A stretch of DNA of 64,000 bases. It comes from Slackia faecicanis (GTDB lineage: Bacteria; Actinomycetota; Coriobacteriia; Coriobacteriales; Eggerthellaceae). This document shows, piece after piece, positions 32,657 through 40,390 of this stretch (position 1 is the first letter of the stretch; every line of letters starts with the position of its first letter). Made by a program: the position numbers and the translations under genes. The notes beneath the pieces are model-generated. The model saw only the letters and a program-made list of their open reading frames with translations. It had not been told where the DNA came from and made no database searches. The DNA lies in NCBI RefSeq assembly GCF_003725295.1, contig NZ_QICB01000002.1, positions 372,001 to 436,000 of the forward strand, given 5' to 3'.

Positions 32657-33939
32657 CACAATCCCTCTTTGAAAAGCTTGAAGCCGGGCCGCGACGCGTA
32701 GGCCCTCAAGGCCGAGGCCATGGAGTCGGGCATGTCGTCGTGCGCGGCGTTCTCGTTGTAGTCCAGCACCTCGTTCGCCGCGTCCGCGTCGAGCGGGTAC
32801 TCGTCGCAGTCGAGCAGACGCAGGCGCGGCCATTCGGCCTTGAGGTGCGTCGAAATCTTGATGAACTTGTTCGTGTTCTCGGAGTATCCGACGCACGGAT
32901 GGCCGCTCGCCAGGATCTTCTTGCGCAGGTACCCCTTGTCGGCGTTCGTCTCCACCCATACCGAGCCGACGCGCAGGGCCTTGCACGTCCGCAGTATCTC
33001 GGGCAGGCAGTCGTCCACGTGGCGTCCTCGCCACAGCCTGATGTAGGCCCTCCACTCGCCATCCTTCATGGACAGGCACGTGAAGGCGGTGCCGTCGGCC
33101 CCTCCGTACGCCGCGTCGACGTGGGCGATGCCCTCGGCCAGGTCGGACGGGTCGGAGAAGTAGCGCGGCTCGGAGAACATGGCCTCCTCGTCGGCGATGT
33201 GCTTGAGCTTGTAGTTCGCCGCGAACAGCGACACGCTCATGCTCGCCTCGATGCCCGCGAGCTCCTCGCGCGATATGAGCCCCGTGCTGTAGCAGTCCCA
33301 CCGCTCGATGTCGGGCATCAGCGAGAAGGCGTCGTCCTTGTGCCACGGCGTGCCCGTGTTGTAGATGCGGCCCCCTCGGTTCCTGATGTTCTGCAGCTCC
33401 TGGTAGATGAGCTTGATGCGCTCGCGCTCCGCTCCCGACACCCTGTCCTTGACGTTGATGATGTCGTCGGTGAACACGCGGTCGGCGTGCTTGCCCGTGA
33501 GGGAGCCGCCGCATCCCAGGCCGACGAGCTGCGCCGCGCCGGAGACGCCCTGCCGCAGGTTCGTCGACACCTCGGAGTACGTCGCCTTCGGAAGGTCGAG
33601 GTCGACCCCGTACAGCTCCTTCACCATCGCCCTGAAGTACCCAGACCTCAGGATCGAAGCCGTGGCGGTGAGCACCTCGGCCACGTCGGCGTCGGTCTTG
33701 CGCATGAATATGACGCGCTCGGACGGGAACAGCACCATGATGAACGCGAACGCGATCGACAGGCACGTCGTCTTGTAGGAGCCGCGATGGGCCTGGAGCG
33801 TGTGGTCGCCCTCGCCGAACACCATGTCGCGTATCCAGCGGTTGTGCAGGTCGGTCAGCTTGTCGTATCCGATGGCGACGGCGATGTCGCGCGGGCATCG
33901 GTACACCAGGTCGACGAGGGCCTGTTTATCGCCGGCCAT
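32656..33939 (-). CDS. Terminase large subunit
   Basis: 427 aa packaging motor. Walker A-like AHRGSYKTT (residues 50-58), Walker B region RVFTDDIIN, a conserved RNRGGRIYNTGTPWHKDD, and nuclease acidic residues (HVDAAYGG, NADKGYLRKK, NAAHDDMPDS). Follows the small subunit with a 14-bp overlap. Headful or cos packaging cannot be told. Confidence 0.95.
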   Translation of the reverse strand: MAGDKQALVDLVYRCPRDIAVAIGYDKLTDLHNRWIRDMVFGEGDHTLQAHRGSYKTTCLSIAFAFIMVLFPSERVIFMRKTDADVAEVLTATASILRSGYFRAMVKELYGVDLDLPKATYSEVSTNLRQGVSGAAQLVGLGCGGSLTGKHADRVFTDDIINVKDRVSGAERERIKLIYQELQNIRNRGGRIYNTGTPWHKDDAFSLMPDIERWDCYSTGLISREELAGIEASMSVSLFAANYKLKHIADEEAMFSEPRYFSDPSDLAEGIAHVDAAYGGADGTAFTCLSMKDGEWRAYIRLWRGRHVDDCLPEILRTCKALRVGSVWVETNADKGYLRKKILASGHPCVGYSENTNKFIKISTHLKAEWPRLRLLDCDEYPLDADAANEVLDYNENAAHDDMPDSMASALRAYASRPGFKLFKEGL

Positions 33940-34339
33940 CGTCTTTCGCCTTCGCCGCCGCGACCATCCTCTTGATGTCCGCCGCCGCTGCCGACACGTC
34001 CTCCGAGACCTCGACCTTCTCGACGGGCTTCTCCCCGGCGGTGTCGCGCAGGAACGTGAGCGCGGCCACGTCGCCCTTCTTTGCCTTCTTCGCGACAGCG
34101 AGCACCGCGGCCTGGCCTACGGTGAGGTTCGCGTCGGGGAAGTCCTCGAAGGCGATGCCGCATATCTCGTCGACGTCGCCCCTCTCGCAGGGCATGTCGA
34201 GCACGATGCGGGCTATCTCCTGCATCTGACGCCTTTCTTTCCTCTTAGCGGCCGATGCCTTCCCTGCCTTGCTCGCGTTCGCTCGGCGCTGGCTCGGCGT
34301 TAGGTCCTCGCTCCTCACGAGGTTCTGCTCGTTCGCCAA
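33926..34339 (-). CDS. Terminase small subunit
   Basis: 137 aa from TTG at 34339 with GGGAGG upstream; this start gives MANEQNLVRSEDLTPSQRRA, a typical small-terminase opening (basic, helix-turn-helix). Later EIARIVLDMPCERGD and AVAKKAKKGDVAALTFLRDT agree with the family. Overlaps the large subunit. Binds the packaging site. Confidence 0.82.
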   Translation of the reverse strand: MANEQNLVRSEDLTPSQRRANASKAGKASAAKRKERRQMQEIARIVLDMPCERGDVDEICGIAFEDFPDANLTVGQAAVLAVAKKAKKGDVAALTFLRDTAGEKPVEKVEVSEDVSAAAADIKRMVAAAKAKDDGRR

Positions 34340-34359
34340 CCCTGCTCGCCTCCCGTCGT

Positions 34360-34548
34360 TCACATCCTGTCCATGGGGCTGCCGTGGTTCCTGAAGCACC
34401 ACATGACGCCCTCGTACTCAATCCCTGCGGGGCGATTCGCAGGCCTGACCGCGTCCGGGTCTATGCCGAGGGCTACGCAGAACGCGCGTCCGACAACCCT
34501 GCCCCTGTGCTCGATCGCCTTCCTTACCAGGTATCGACGCTCGACCAT
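34360..34548 (-). CDS. Small phage protein before terminase
   Basis: 62 aa (MVERRYLVRKAIEHRGRVVG..., VMWCFRNHGSPMDRM). Basic, no known domain. Start set by codon use and spacing; it lies between two terminase-region genes in the same operon. Confidence 0.5.
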   Translation of the reverse strand: MVERRYLVRKAIEHRGRVVGRAFCVALGIDPDAVRPANRPAGIEYEGVMWCFRNHGSPMDRM

Positions 34549-34559
34549 GCTCGCTCCAA

Positions 34560-34811
34560 TCAATCGTCCTCGAATCTCAGCCCCATGAATGCGAGGCGCC
34601 TGTGCAGTTCCGGAAGCGACCCGTAGTCCGCGGAGCCGTACACGAGGGCATGGACTATCGCCGTGTCCATCATGTACTGCCACTGCTTAGCGTCCCATCT
34701 GTCCGTGCATCGGTCGCCGCGCCACGCGTTGAACCATTCGACGGTCTCGGGAGGCCAATCGGTGTTGCCGGGAAGCGTAGGCTTGTCCCTCTTCTGCAGC
34801 CTCTGCGCCAT
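34560..34811 (-). CDS. Small terminase-associated protein
   Basis: 83 aa. LPGNTDWPPETVEWFNAWRG and DAKQWQYMMDTAIVHALVYG with conserved Trp resemble a short family found upstream of terminase genes in actinobacterial phages. Might be a second small-terminase-like subunit; function not established. Confidence 0.6.
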   Translation of the reverse strand: MAQRLQKRDKPTLPGNTDWPPETVEWFNAWRGDRCTDRWDAKQWQYMMDTAIVHALVYGSADYGSLPELHRRLAFMGLRFEDD

Positions 34812-34839
34812 AGCGCCTCGCTCTCATGATCGTGCCCGC

Positions 34840-34947
34840 CTAGTAGGCGGAGCGGCCGGACGAACGGCCGCGCAAACGGTTGATGCCGCTGCGAACGGCC
34901 CCTGCGACTCGGCGCGCTGCGCCGGACACTCGCTGACGGATGTTCAT
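34840..34947 (-). CDS. Short Arg-rich basic peptide
   Basis: 35 aa: MNIRQRVSGAARRVAGAV, then RSGINRLRGRSSGRSAY. Eleven Arg, no Asp or Glu, amphipathic helix likely. AAAGGAGGAAGC before the ATG is a near-ideal ribosome site, so it is likely translated. Might bind DNA or RNA, or act on membranes. Confidence 0.55.
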   Translation of the reverse strand: MNIRQRVSGAARRVAGAVRSGINRLRGRSSGRSAY

Positions 34948-34964
34948 GCTTCCTCCTTTCGGAA

Positions 34965-34991
34965 AAGAAAAGGACCTCTTGCGAGGTCCTT
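34965..34991 (-). terminator. Terminator between the PAPS-reductase unit and the late operon
   Basis: AAGGACCTC/GAGGTCCTT, 4-nt loop, followed on the minus strand by TTTTCTTTTCC. It ends transcription from 36671-35018 or acts as an antitermination point before the structural genes. Confidence 0.8.
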
Positions 34992-35017
34992 AGGCCGGTA
35001 TTCTATATCGGGTCGGC

Positions 35018-35596
35018 TTACGCCGATGTCCCCTTTTCTATGCGCGCCAGGACGGCGGATCCGTCCATATACAGGTCTCCGTATTTCGCCAGGGCGAAGT
35101 CCCTGATGAACTCCTCGACGTCGTTGCTGTCCCTGAAAATGGCGACGATGTGGTACGCGCTGTCCCACACGTTCTCGTATCGATCCCTCCTGGAGTTCAC
35201 CTCGAAAGCGTCGAGAAGCGCCTGGGCCTCGGCGAAGCAGTCGGCTTCGAGGTCGTCCGTTTGGACGAGGCCCGCGAACGGATCGGGGAACCTCTCGCCC
35301 TTCGGCACCTTTGGCTTGAACTGGCGCATCCTTGACACGCCTACGCGCGACTCGAACTCATCTCGGAGCCTGTCGCCGAAGCAGAACCCGTCTTCGTCCG
35401 CCCCGGATATTTCCGCGAACCTCGAACGCTCGCCGTCGTCGTGGAAGCAGAAGCAGATCCAGAATCCCGTATCGACGGCGAGCTTGTACCGCTCCTCCTC
35501 GCGCTTCTCGCGGTCGCGATACTCTCGCTGGTGATCGGTCAACACGACCTGATCCTTGGCGCCCTTGCTCCCCGGCTTCTCGAACTTAAAGCCCAT
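35018..35596 (-). CDS. Hypothetical partner of the PAPS-reductase-like protein
   Basis: 192 aa. MGFKFEKPGSKGAKDQVVL, WICFCFHDDGERSRFAEISG, VWDSAYHIVAIFRDSNDVEE: an acidic alpha/beta protein with no motif I recognise. Overlaps the end of the PAPS-type gene and pairs with it. Ends before a strong terminator. Confidence 0.6.
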   Translation of the reverse strand: MGFKFEKPGSKGAKDQVVLTDHQREYRDREKREEERYKLAVDTGFWICFCFHDDGERSRFAEISGADEDGFCFGDRLRDEFESRVGVSRMRQFKPKVPKGERFPDPFAGLVQTDDLEADCFAEAQALLDAFEVNSRRDRYENVWDSAYHIVAIFRDSNDVEEFIRDFALAKYGDLYMDGSAVLARIEKGTSA

Positions 35597-36296
35597 AGTG
35601 TTCCCACCTAAGCTCGTCCGCCTTGATGAACGGATACCATTTCCTGACAATCTCGAAGTCTTCCGGCCTGTTCTCACGCAGCGGTTTCATGAACCGCATG
35701 TCCAGGCCGTCGAACGACCTGCCGAACAGTTCGTAGTCGGGAGGAAGACCTATCCCGCGCTCTGCGATAGCGTCCATGCATTCCTTCTTGGTCCAGTCGG
35801 CAATGACGGAAGCTTTGCGCGTGGTCTTCTTCATGAGACCGTGGCGCGTGAGCGACGCCCTTCTGTACGGGTTGTCGCACGCGCGTACGCCGTCGCATTC
35901 CCAAGTGTCAGGCGGAAGCCCCAAGTCCTCCAAGATAAGAGGACGTTCGTCCTCGTACGTCATTTCGACGAGGCCGGCGGCGTCGATGATGCCGCAATGA
36001 TCGGGTGACTGGTACACGCAGTTATTGAGCGTCCTGAACCATCGCGGATGCGGGTACTGGTGTATCCGGACGCCAAAAACCGCCTCTATCTTCGCGATGC
36101 TCTCCTCGACCATCGGAAGCCTCGGAATGCTCCAGAAGTAGACTGGAACGACCTCGATGCCGTCGCGTTCGAGTGCGATCCATGCCGCAAGGGAATCCTT
36201 GCCTAGAGAGCACGCAAGGACGACCGGCCTGCCCTCCGCTTTTAGCGCCTGCCTGACTTCAGCCGAAGTAGGCTGGCCCTTTATTACTGTAGTCAC
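35586..36296 (-). CDS. PAPS-reductase-like PP-loop enzyme
   Basis: 236 aa from the GTG at 36296 (AGGGGG eight bases upstream). PP-loop VVLACSLGKDSLAAWIAL (SLGKDS) for adenylyl activation; then IEVVPVYFWSIPRLPMVEES and a Cys-containing C-terminal half. Such phage proteins are PAPS-reductase homologues, possibly sulfur-transfer or nucleotide-modifying enzymes; some help block restriction. Substrate unknown. Upstream lies a perfect inverted repeat at 36354-36374. Confidence 0.78.
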   Translation of the reverse strand: MTTVIKGQPTSAEVRQALKAEGRPVVLACSLGKDSLAAWIALERDGIEVVPVYFWSIPRLPMVEESIAKIEAVFGVRIHQYPHPRWFRTLNNCVYQSPDHCGIIDAAGLVEMTYEDERPLILEDLGLPPDTWECDGVRACDNPYRRASLTRHGLMKKTTRKASVIADWTKKECMDAIAERGIGLPPDYELFGRSFDGLDMRFMKPLRENRPEDFEIVRKWYPFIKADELRWEHYGL

Positions 36297-36353
36297 GCGA
36301 ATACCCCCTGCAAACGCCATTGACTAAGGCGATTTTCGGCATGCATGTACTGG

Positions 36354-36374
36354 TAGAAGGTCTTTGACCTTCTA
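36354..36374. promoter_or_regulatory. Perfect inverted repeat between the HTH and PAPS genes
   Basis: TAGAAGGTC-TTT-GACCTTCTA, 9-bp arms. No strong T-tract on the minus strand (CCAGTACATG), so an operator or activator site seems likelier than a terminator. The surrounding 110 bp is AT-rich and could hold the late promoter. Confidence 0.5.
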
Positions 36375-36431
36375 TTTCCAAATACACCATACCAAGTAAC
36401 TTTTTACCCTTTTTTACCTTGAGATTATCCA

Positions 36432-36671
36432 TTACTTCGCCACATCGTCTCCTATGACGAACGCCGAATCTGGGGCTTCGCCCTCAGGGAGCAGTGCGAG
36501 GTCGTAGCCGCAAACCTTCGCCATTTTGGCCATCGTGTCGCACCTGGGGACGCTTCCGCGGCTGATCGCGCTGTTCACGTACGCATCAGGCTTGCCGAGC
36601 TCTCTGCCGATCCTATACAGCGGTATGTCGGATGCCTTGGCGGCCTCCCTTAATGCTTGGTATGCCTCCAT
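36432..36671 (-). CDS. Small XRE-family regulator
   Basis: 79 aa. Helix-turn-helix YRIGRELGKPDAYVNSAISR (about residues 20-39) within an XRE fold, then a short acidic tail. AAAGGAGG upstream. Divergent from the plus-strand cluster, with ATTGCATA operators between, so it probably controls both sides. It may be a second, lytic-stage regulator. Confidence 0.75.
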   Translation of the reverse strand: MEAYQALREAAKASDIPLYRIGRELGKPDAYVNSAISRGSVPRCDTMAKMAKVCGYDLALLPEGEAPDSAFVIGDDVAK

Positions 36672-36701
36672 CTGGTCACCTCCTTTCAATCACTATGCTT
36701 C

Positions 36702-36790
36702 AGTATATATTGCAATTGCATATTATGCAAATGTGAACATTGTATGAAGAGATAATTTACTATTGCATAGTGTTTGCTATTGCATATACT
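36702..36790. promoter_or_regulatory. Divergent promoters with ATTGCATA operators
   Basis: Minus: TTGCAT (36725-36730), 17-bp spacer, TATACT (36702-36707). Plus: TTGCAT (36763-36768), 16-bp spacer, TATACT (36785-36790). Sites: TTGCATA-T-TATGCAA (36716-36730), CTATTGCATAG (36760-36770), CTATTGCATA (36777-36786). Each -35 lies inside an operator copy, so the HTH product likely represses both. Confidence 0.7.
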
Positions 36791-36823
36791 TTACTTATGC
36801 GAAGTCAAACGAAAGGAGCGGCG

Positions 36824-37261
36824 ATGAGCAGCTTTGTATGCAGCGACTACACGGTCTTGGCGATCGTGGAGGGCATGAGGAACCACGGAATCATCGAGAA
36901 GACCCGAAGGGACTCGATCGACATGGCGGAGGCCCTCAGGGTTGTTAACGAGCACATGACCTATAGGAGGTGGTGTGTCGGAGACAGGAACCACACCCCC
37001 GTGACGGCCGATGTGAGGCCTTACAGCGACGGAGAGGTCCTTGCGGCGATCCAATGCTATCTCTACCAGATCGAGACGGGCGAGGCGATGGATTTCGACT
37101 TCATCACGATCGTTTCGGCGGTGAAGATGCTCCGGGGAAAGATTCTCGAGGGCGACGGTTTCCGAAAAGGCAAGGACGGCTACCAGGAGTTCGTGGACGA
37201 CGGATACGGCGGCTACTGGCAGAACATTGCAGAAGTCTACGAATGGGACCTCACCGAGTAG
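36824..37261 (+). CDS. Hypothetical phage protein, plus cluster
   Basis: 145 aa. CSDYTVLAIVEGMRNHGIIE, TRRDSIDMAEALRVVNEHMT, then FDFITIVSAVKMLRGKILEG: helical, acidic, no known domain. GAAAGGAGCGGCG before the ATG. First gene of a three-gene operon under the ATTGCATA promoter. It is followed by a UUCG-capped hairpin. Confidence 0.6.
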   Translation: MSSFVCSDYTVLAIVEGMRNHGIIEKTRRDSIDMAEALRVVNEHMTYRRWCVGDRNHTPVTADVRPYSDGEVLAAIQCYLYQIETGEAMDFDFITIVSAVKMLRGKILEGDGFRKGKDGYQEFVDDGYGGYWQNIAEVYEWDLTE

Positions 37262-37274
37262 CACAGATATGGAA

Positions 37275-37294
37275 GGAGGGGCTTCGGCCCCTCC
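37275..37294 (+). other. UUCG-capped stem-loop
   Basis: GGAGGGGC-TTCG-GCCCCTCC, eight GC-rich pairs with a UUCG tetraloop, in the gap between two co-oriented genes, with no T-tract. Probably an mRNA processing or stability element. Confidence 0.6.
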
Positions 37295-37309
37295 GGGAAG
37301 GCGGGAGAC

Positions 37310-37948
37310 ATGGAGCGGAAGAGCATCATCGACAAGATTAAGAAGCTTCGAGAGCACTCCGTAGAGCGGGGCGCCACGGAGGCTGAGGCTATCGCGTTCG
37401 CCTTGAAGGCGCAGAAGCTCATCGCCGACAACGGCATCGAGGAATGGGAGCTCGAAGGCGGGGAGCCCGACGAAGTGGCAAGGGTGTACGCCGAAACGAA
37501 GATCAGGAGGGCGTGGCTGAGGCTCCTGTTCTCGGTAGTGGCAAAGAACTTCAGATGCAGGCCGGTGCTGACGACGACGGCGGACGGCAAGCGGGACATT
37601 CCTACGTTCCTCGGACACAGGAGCGACGCAGAGGCAGCTGCGATCGTGTTCACCCACCTGCTCGAGGTGGGCCACAAGCTCGGGAAGAGGCACGAAGACG
37701 ACTTCTACACAGACCCCGACGCATACGAGAACTTCGTGAGGGGGTTCGTGTGCGGCGTGGCGATGGAGCTCGAGAAGCAGGCGGAAGCACTCATGCTCAC
37801 GGTCCCGCAGGACGTCGAGGACCACGTTCGCAAAATGCCCCTCAGGAATGCACCTGCACCGAGGAGGATCAGGGAGAATGCGGCAAGCATGGCGAGGGGA
37901 TGCGAGGCGGGGCAGGACGCCGTGAGGGCACGCAGGATCGCCGGCTAG
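37310..37948 (+). CDS. DUF2786-domain protein
   Basis: 212 aa. Residues 1-45 (IIDKIKKLREHSVERGATEA, FALKAQKLIADNGIEEW) are the DUF2786 domain of phage proteins; residues 60-190 form a helical domain with YAETKIRRAWLRLLFSVVAK. Function unknown. Ribosome site GGGAG upstream. Downstream gap holds another hairpin. Confidence 0.75.
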   Translation: MERKSIIDKIKKLREHSVERGATEAEAIAFALKAQKLIADNGIEEWELEGGEPDEVARVYAETKIRRAWLRLLFSVVAKNFRCRPVLTTTADGKRDIPTFLGHRSDAEAAAIVFTHLLEVGHKLGKRHEDDFYTDPDAYENFVRGFVCGVAMELEKQAEALMLTVPQDVEDHVRKMPLRNAPAPRRIRENAASMARGCEAGQDAVRARRIAG

Positions 37949-37959
37949 GACAGGCCACA

Positions 37960-37982
37960 GGGGCCGGATGCCATCCGGCCCC
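37960..37982 (+). other. Stem-loop between DUF2786 and DUF2958 genes
   Basis: GGGGCCGGAT/ATCCGGCCCC with a 3-nt loop. No T-tract. Same style as the hairpin after the previous gene. Confidence 0.6.
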
Positions 37983-38003
37983 ATGGACGAAGGGAGCGAA
38001 GAA

Positions 38004-38321
38004 ATGCAGAAGCTTGTAACGAAGGCCATCGAGGGCAAGGCCCCAGCGTTGTACGAAACCGACATCGAGGGAAGGGATCCATTCGAGGCGGTCGCCGTGG
38101 CCCACTACTTCAGCGTCTTCAACGGGTGGGACTGGTACATGACGGAGTACGACCCTGCCAGCCGCATGGCGTACGGATTCGTCAACGGCCTCGAAGGCGA
38201 GTTCGGGTACTTCAGCATCGCGGAGTTCGAGCAGGCGAACAAGGCGGCGGGATTCGAGCTCATAGAGCGCGATGCGTACTGGAGACCGAGGAGACTGTCG
38301 GACATAGACCGCATAGGATAA
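38004..38321 (+). CDS. DUF2958-like protein
   Basis: 105 aa from the ATG at 38004 (GGGAG at 7-9 nt). Pattern KLVTKAIEGKAPALYETDI, FEAVAVAHYFSVFNGWDWYM, TEYDPASRMAYGFVNGLEGE, FGYFSIAEFEQ is characteristic of DUF2958, found on mobile elements. Unknown function. Last gene before a bidirectional terminator. Confidence 0.8.
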   Translation: MQKLVTKAIEGKAPALYETDIEGRDPFEAVAVAHYFSVFNGWDWYMTEYDPASRMAYGFVNGLEGEFGYFSIAEFEQANKAAGFELIERDAYWRPRRLSDIDRIG

Positions 38322-38328
38322 CGAAAGC

Positions 38329-38357
38329 AACAAGGGGGGGCTATTGCCCCCCTTGTT
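38329..38357. terminator. Bidirectional terminator between convergent clusters
   Basis: AACAAGGGGGG/CCCCCCTTGTT with a 7-nt loop; TTT follows on the plus strand and the minus strand also has a short T-run. It separates the plus cluster from the early genes. Confidence 0.75.
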
Positions 38358-38361
38358 TCGG

Positions 38362-38799
38362 TTACAGCAGATCGTAGGCAATGTCCAGGCCGCGCTTTAG
38401 GTTCTCGTACTCGGTCTTCCTCGAGCACCCTTCCTTCTCTGCGGCCTCCTTTACGGTGAGGCCCGAGACGTATACGTCCCTGAGAGCCCTGCCGGCCCTC
38501 GGGTCCAACTCCTGCACTTCGCTGATGAGTCCTTCGACCTCCTTGAACCTATCGGACAGTTCGGCAGTGAACCCGCCTATATCGTCGATCGCGGAGTCCA
38601 TGCGCAGCATCGCTCCGAGCATCCTGTCGCGCTGCTCGCCGCCCATGGAAAACGTCCCTATCGAGGCCGATATGGACGACCTTGCGGCCTCGGCCTTCTC
38701 CAGGAACACGAAAGCGGAGTCGAGGCGGTCGGACGCCGTGCGAAACGACCTCAGGTACCTGCTCACAAGCGTCTGCTCGTCGCTAAGGATCATCTTCAT
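38362..38799 (-). CDS. Sigma-70-region-4-like phage late regulator
   Basis: 145 aa. The C-terminal 45 residues (LDPRAGRALRDVYVSGLTVK, EAAEKEGCSRKTEYENLKRG) look like a sigma-70 region 4 helix-turn-helix, as in ArpU-type late activators. N-terminus is helical. Being the last early gene, it is the likely activator of late transcription. Start overlaps the resolvase gene (ATGA). Confidence 0.75.
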   Translation of the reverse strand: MKMILSDEQTLVSRYLRSFRTASDRLDSAFVFLEKAEAARSSISASIGTFSMGGEQRDRMLGAMLRMDSAIDDIGGFTAELSDRFKEVEGLISEVQELDPRAGRALRDVYVSGLTVKEAAEKEGCSRKTEYENLKRGLDIAYDLL

Positions 38800-39272
38800 G
38801 CGTACCACCTTCCGTCGAACCTGTAGGCCCCGCGCTCGTACGGGACCTCGACAGCCTTGGCATCGAACTCGGACACGGGCATCGACTTCCTGCCCGATTC
38901 CTCCTTGTACGCGAGCCATTCGCCCACGGGGAGCAGGAACATCCTGTGGGGCGCCCTGTAGCCGTCCCTGTCGTAGAACTCCACGGCGAGGAACCCGTGG
39001 CATCTCGGCCCCATGGCGTCGAACTCGGCCAGCGATTCCTCCTGGTGCTCCTTGACGTTGTAGAAGTCGAGGCGCGGCCTGTTGGACGCCTTGCACTCCA
39101 CGAGGTACGAATCCTCCCCCGTGGCCACGAGGAAGTCGGCCTCCGTCTCGCTGCCGATCAGCCTGCCGCCGCGCGGCTGCACGCTGTTCGGGATCCTCAG
39201 CACGAACCCGTGCGGCTCCATGGCCTCGCGGAACTTCTTCTCGAAACGCTTGCCCGCTCCGTTTCCGTTCAT
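38796..39272 (-). CDS. RecU-like Holliday junction resolvase / PD-(D/E)XK nuclease
   Basis: 158 aa. RFEKKFREAMEPHGFVLRIP, then the catalytic core ETEADFLVATGEDSYLVECKA (Asp, then ExK), and FDAMGPRCHGFLAVEFYDRD. This matches the phage RecU/YoqU type resolvases. Used in resolving recombination intermediates before packaging. Overlaps neighbours. Confidence 0.82.
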   Translation of the reverse strand: MNGNGAGKRFEKKFREAMEPHGFVLRIPNSVQPRGGRLIGSETEADFLVATGEDSYLVECKASNRPRLDFYNVKEHQEESLAEFDAMGPRCHGFLAVEFYDRDGYRAPHRMFLLPVGEWLAYKEESGRKSMPVSEFDAKAVEVPYERGAYRFDGRWYA

Positions 39273-40390
39273 CGTCCCCCTTCCGTCATGGCGATCCGCT
39301 CGCCTATCCAGCGCATGACCGGAACAGCCATGGAGTTCCCGCACGCCTTGTAGCGCGGCGTGTCCGGGCACGCCTTGCACCACTTGCGAAGCCTCGTGCG
39401 CAGCTTCTTGCGCTCGGCCTCGTCCATGTCCTCCCTCGCCATCCTCTCGAACAGCGCGTCGGGATCGGCCCCCGTCAGGTCGGTGTGGCCGTCCGGGAAG
39501 CCCTGCAGGCGCTCGCACTCGACGGGCATCAGGCGGCGAACCTCGTAGGCCGCTCCGCCCATGATCGGAGCCGACCCGCCGACCTTCAGCGCGCCGCACA
39601 TGTCCACGTCGCACGCCGCCTTGGCGTTGTCGTCGCCCAGGCAGACGGGCGCGAACACCGTCTGCGTCTGGCTCGTCGAAAGCGTGGCGCTCATGTCGTC
39701 CTGGACGAGAGCGCCCTTGCCGCCGCCCTCGCAGCCGCATCGGACCTGGAGCGTCTTCGCTACTGCGCCGCCCTCGCCCGCAGGGCCTCGTCCAGCTCGC
39801 GCGGCAAGCTCTTGCCTCTTTTCGCGGCTCGACGGAGTATCCCAGCGCAGGCCGTCGGGCTCAAAGAGTATTCGGGCGGCACGTCGCGGGTCACCAAGGC
39901 ATCCGACAAGAAAGACACGCTCGCGTCGCTGGGCCACGCCGAAGAACTGCGCGTCCAGTACTCTCCATGCCAGGCCGTACCCGAGCGCATCCATCTCGGA
40001 CAGCAGCTGTCGGAAAGCCTCCCCGTCCTCGCTCGTGAACGCTCCCGGGACGTTTTCCCACACGAAGCATCCAGGCATGATGCATTGAACAGCGCGTATA
40101 TACTCAAACATGAGGCCGGATTCTCCTGCCAGACCTTCCCGGTTCCCCGCGACGCTGAAAGACTGGCAGGGACTTCCCCCAACCACGACGTCGGGCTTTC
40201 GTTTTCCTCTCGCATACTCGCTCCAATCGACTTTGGTTATGTCTCCAAGGTTCGGCACGTCCGGCCATCTGTGGGCCAGCACGGCCGAGGGGAACGCGTC
40301 CACCTCGCAGAACGCCACGGGCTCCCAGCCGAGCGGCTCCCACGCGACGGACGCGGCCTCGATGCCGCTGAAAAGCGACAGGTATCTCAT
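39269..40390 (-). CDS. C5 cytosine DNA methyltransferase
   Basis: 373 aa. Motif I LFSGIEAASVAW, motif IV GGSPCQSFSVAG with the catalytic Cys, motif VI ENVPGAF, motif VIII QRRERVFLVG, motif IX/X CERLQGFPDG and KACGNSMAVPVMRWIG. Complete for an orphan phage methylase. No restriction enzyme gene beside it. Probably shields phage DNA from host restriction. Confidence 0.95.
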   Translation of the reverse strand: MRYLSLFSGIEAASVAWEPLGWEPVAFCEVDAFPSAVLAHRWPDVPNLGDITKVDWSEYARGKRKPDVVVGGSPCQSFSVAGNREGLAGESGLMFEYIRAVQCIMPGCFVWENVPGAFTSEDGEAFRQLLSEMDALGYGLAWRVLDAQFFGVAQRRERVFLVGCLGDPRRAARILFEPDGLRWDTPSSREKRQELAARAGRGPAGEGGAVAKTLQVRCGCEGGGKGALVQDDMSATLSTSQTQTVFAPVCLGDDNAKAACDVDMCGALKVGGSAPIMGGAAYEVRRLMPVECERLQGFPDGHTDLTGADPDALFERMAREDMDEAERKKLRTRLRKWCKACPDTPRYKACGNSMAVPVMRWIGERIAMTEGGR

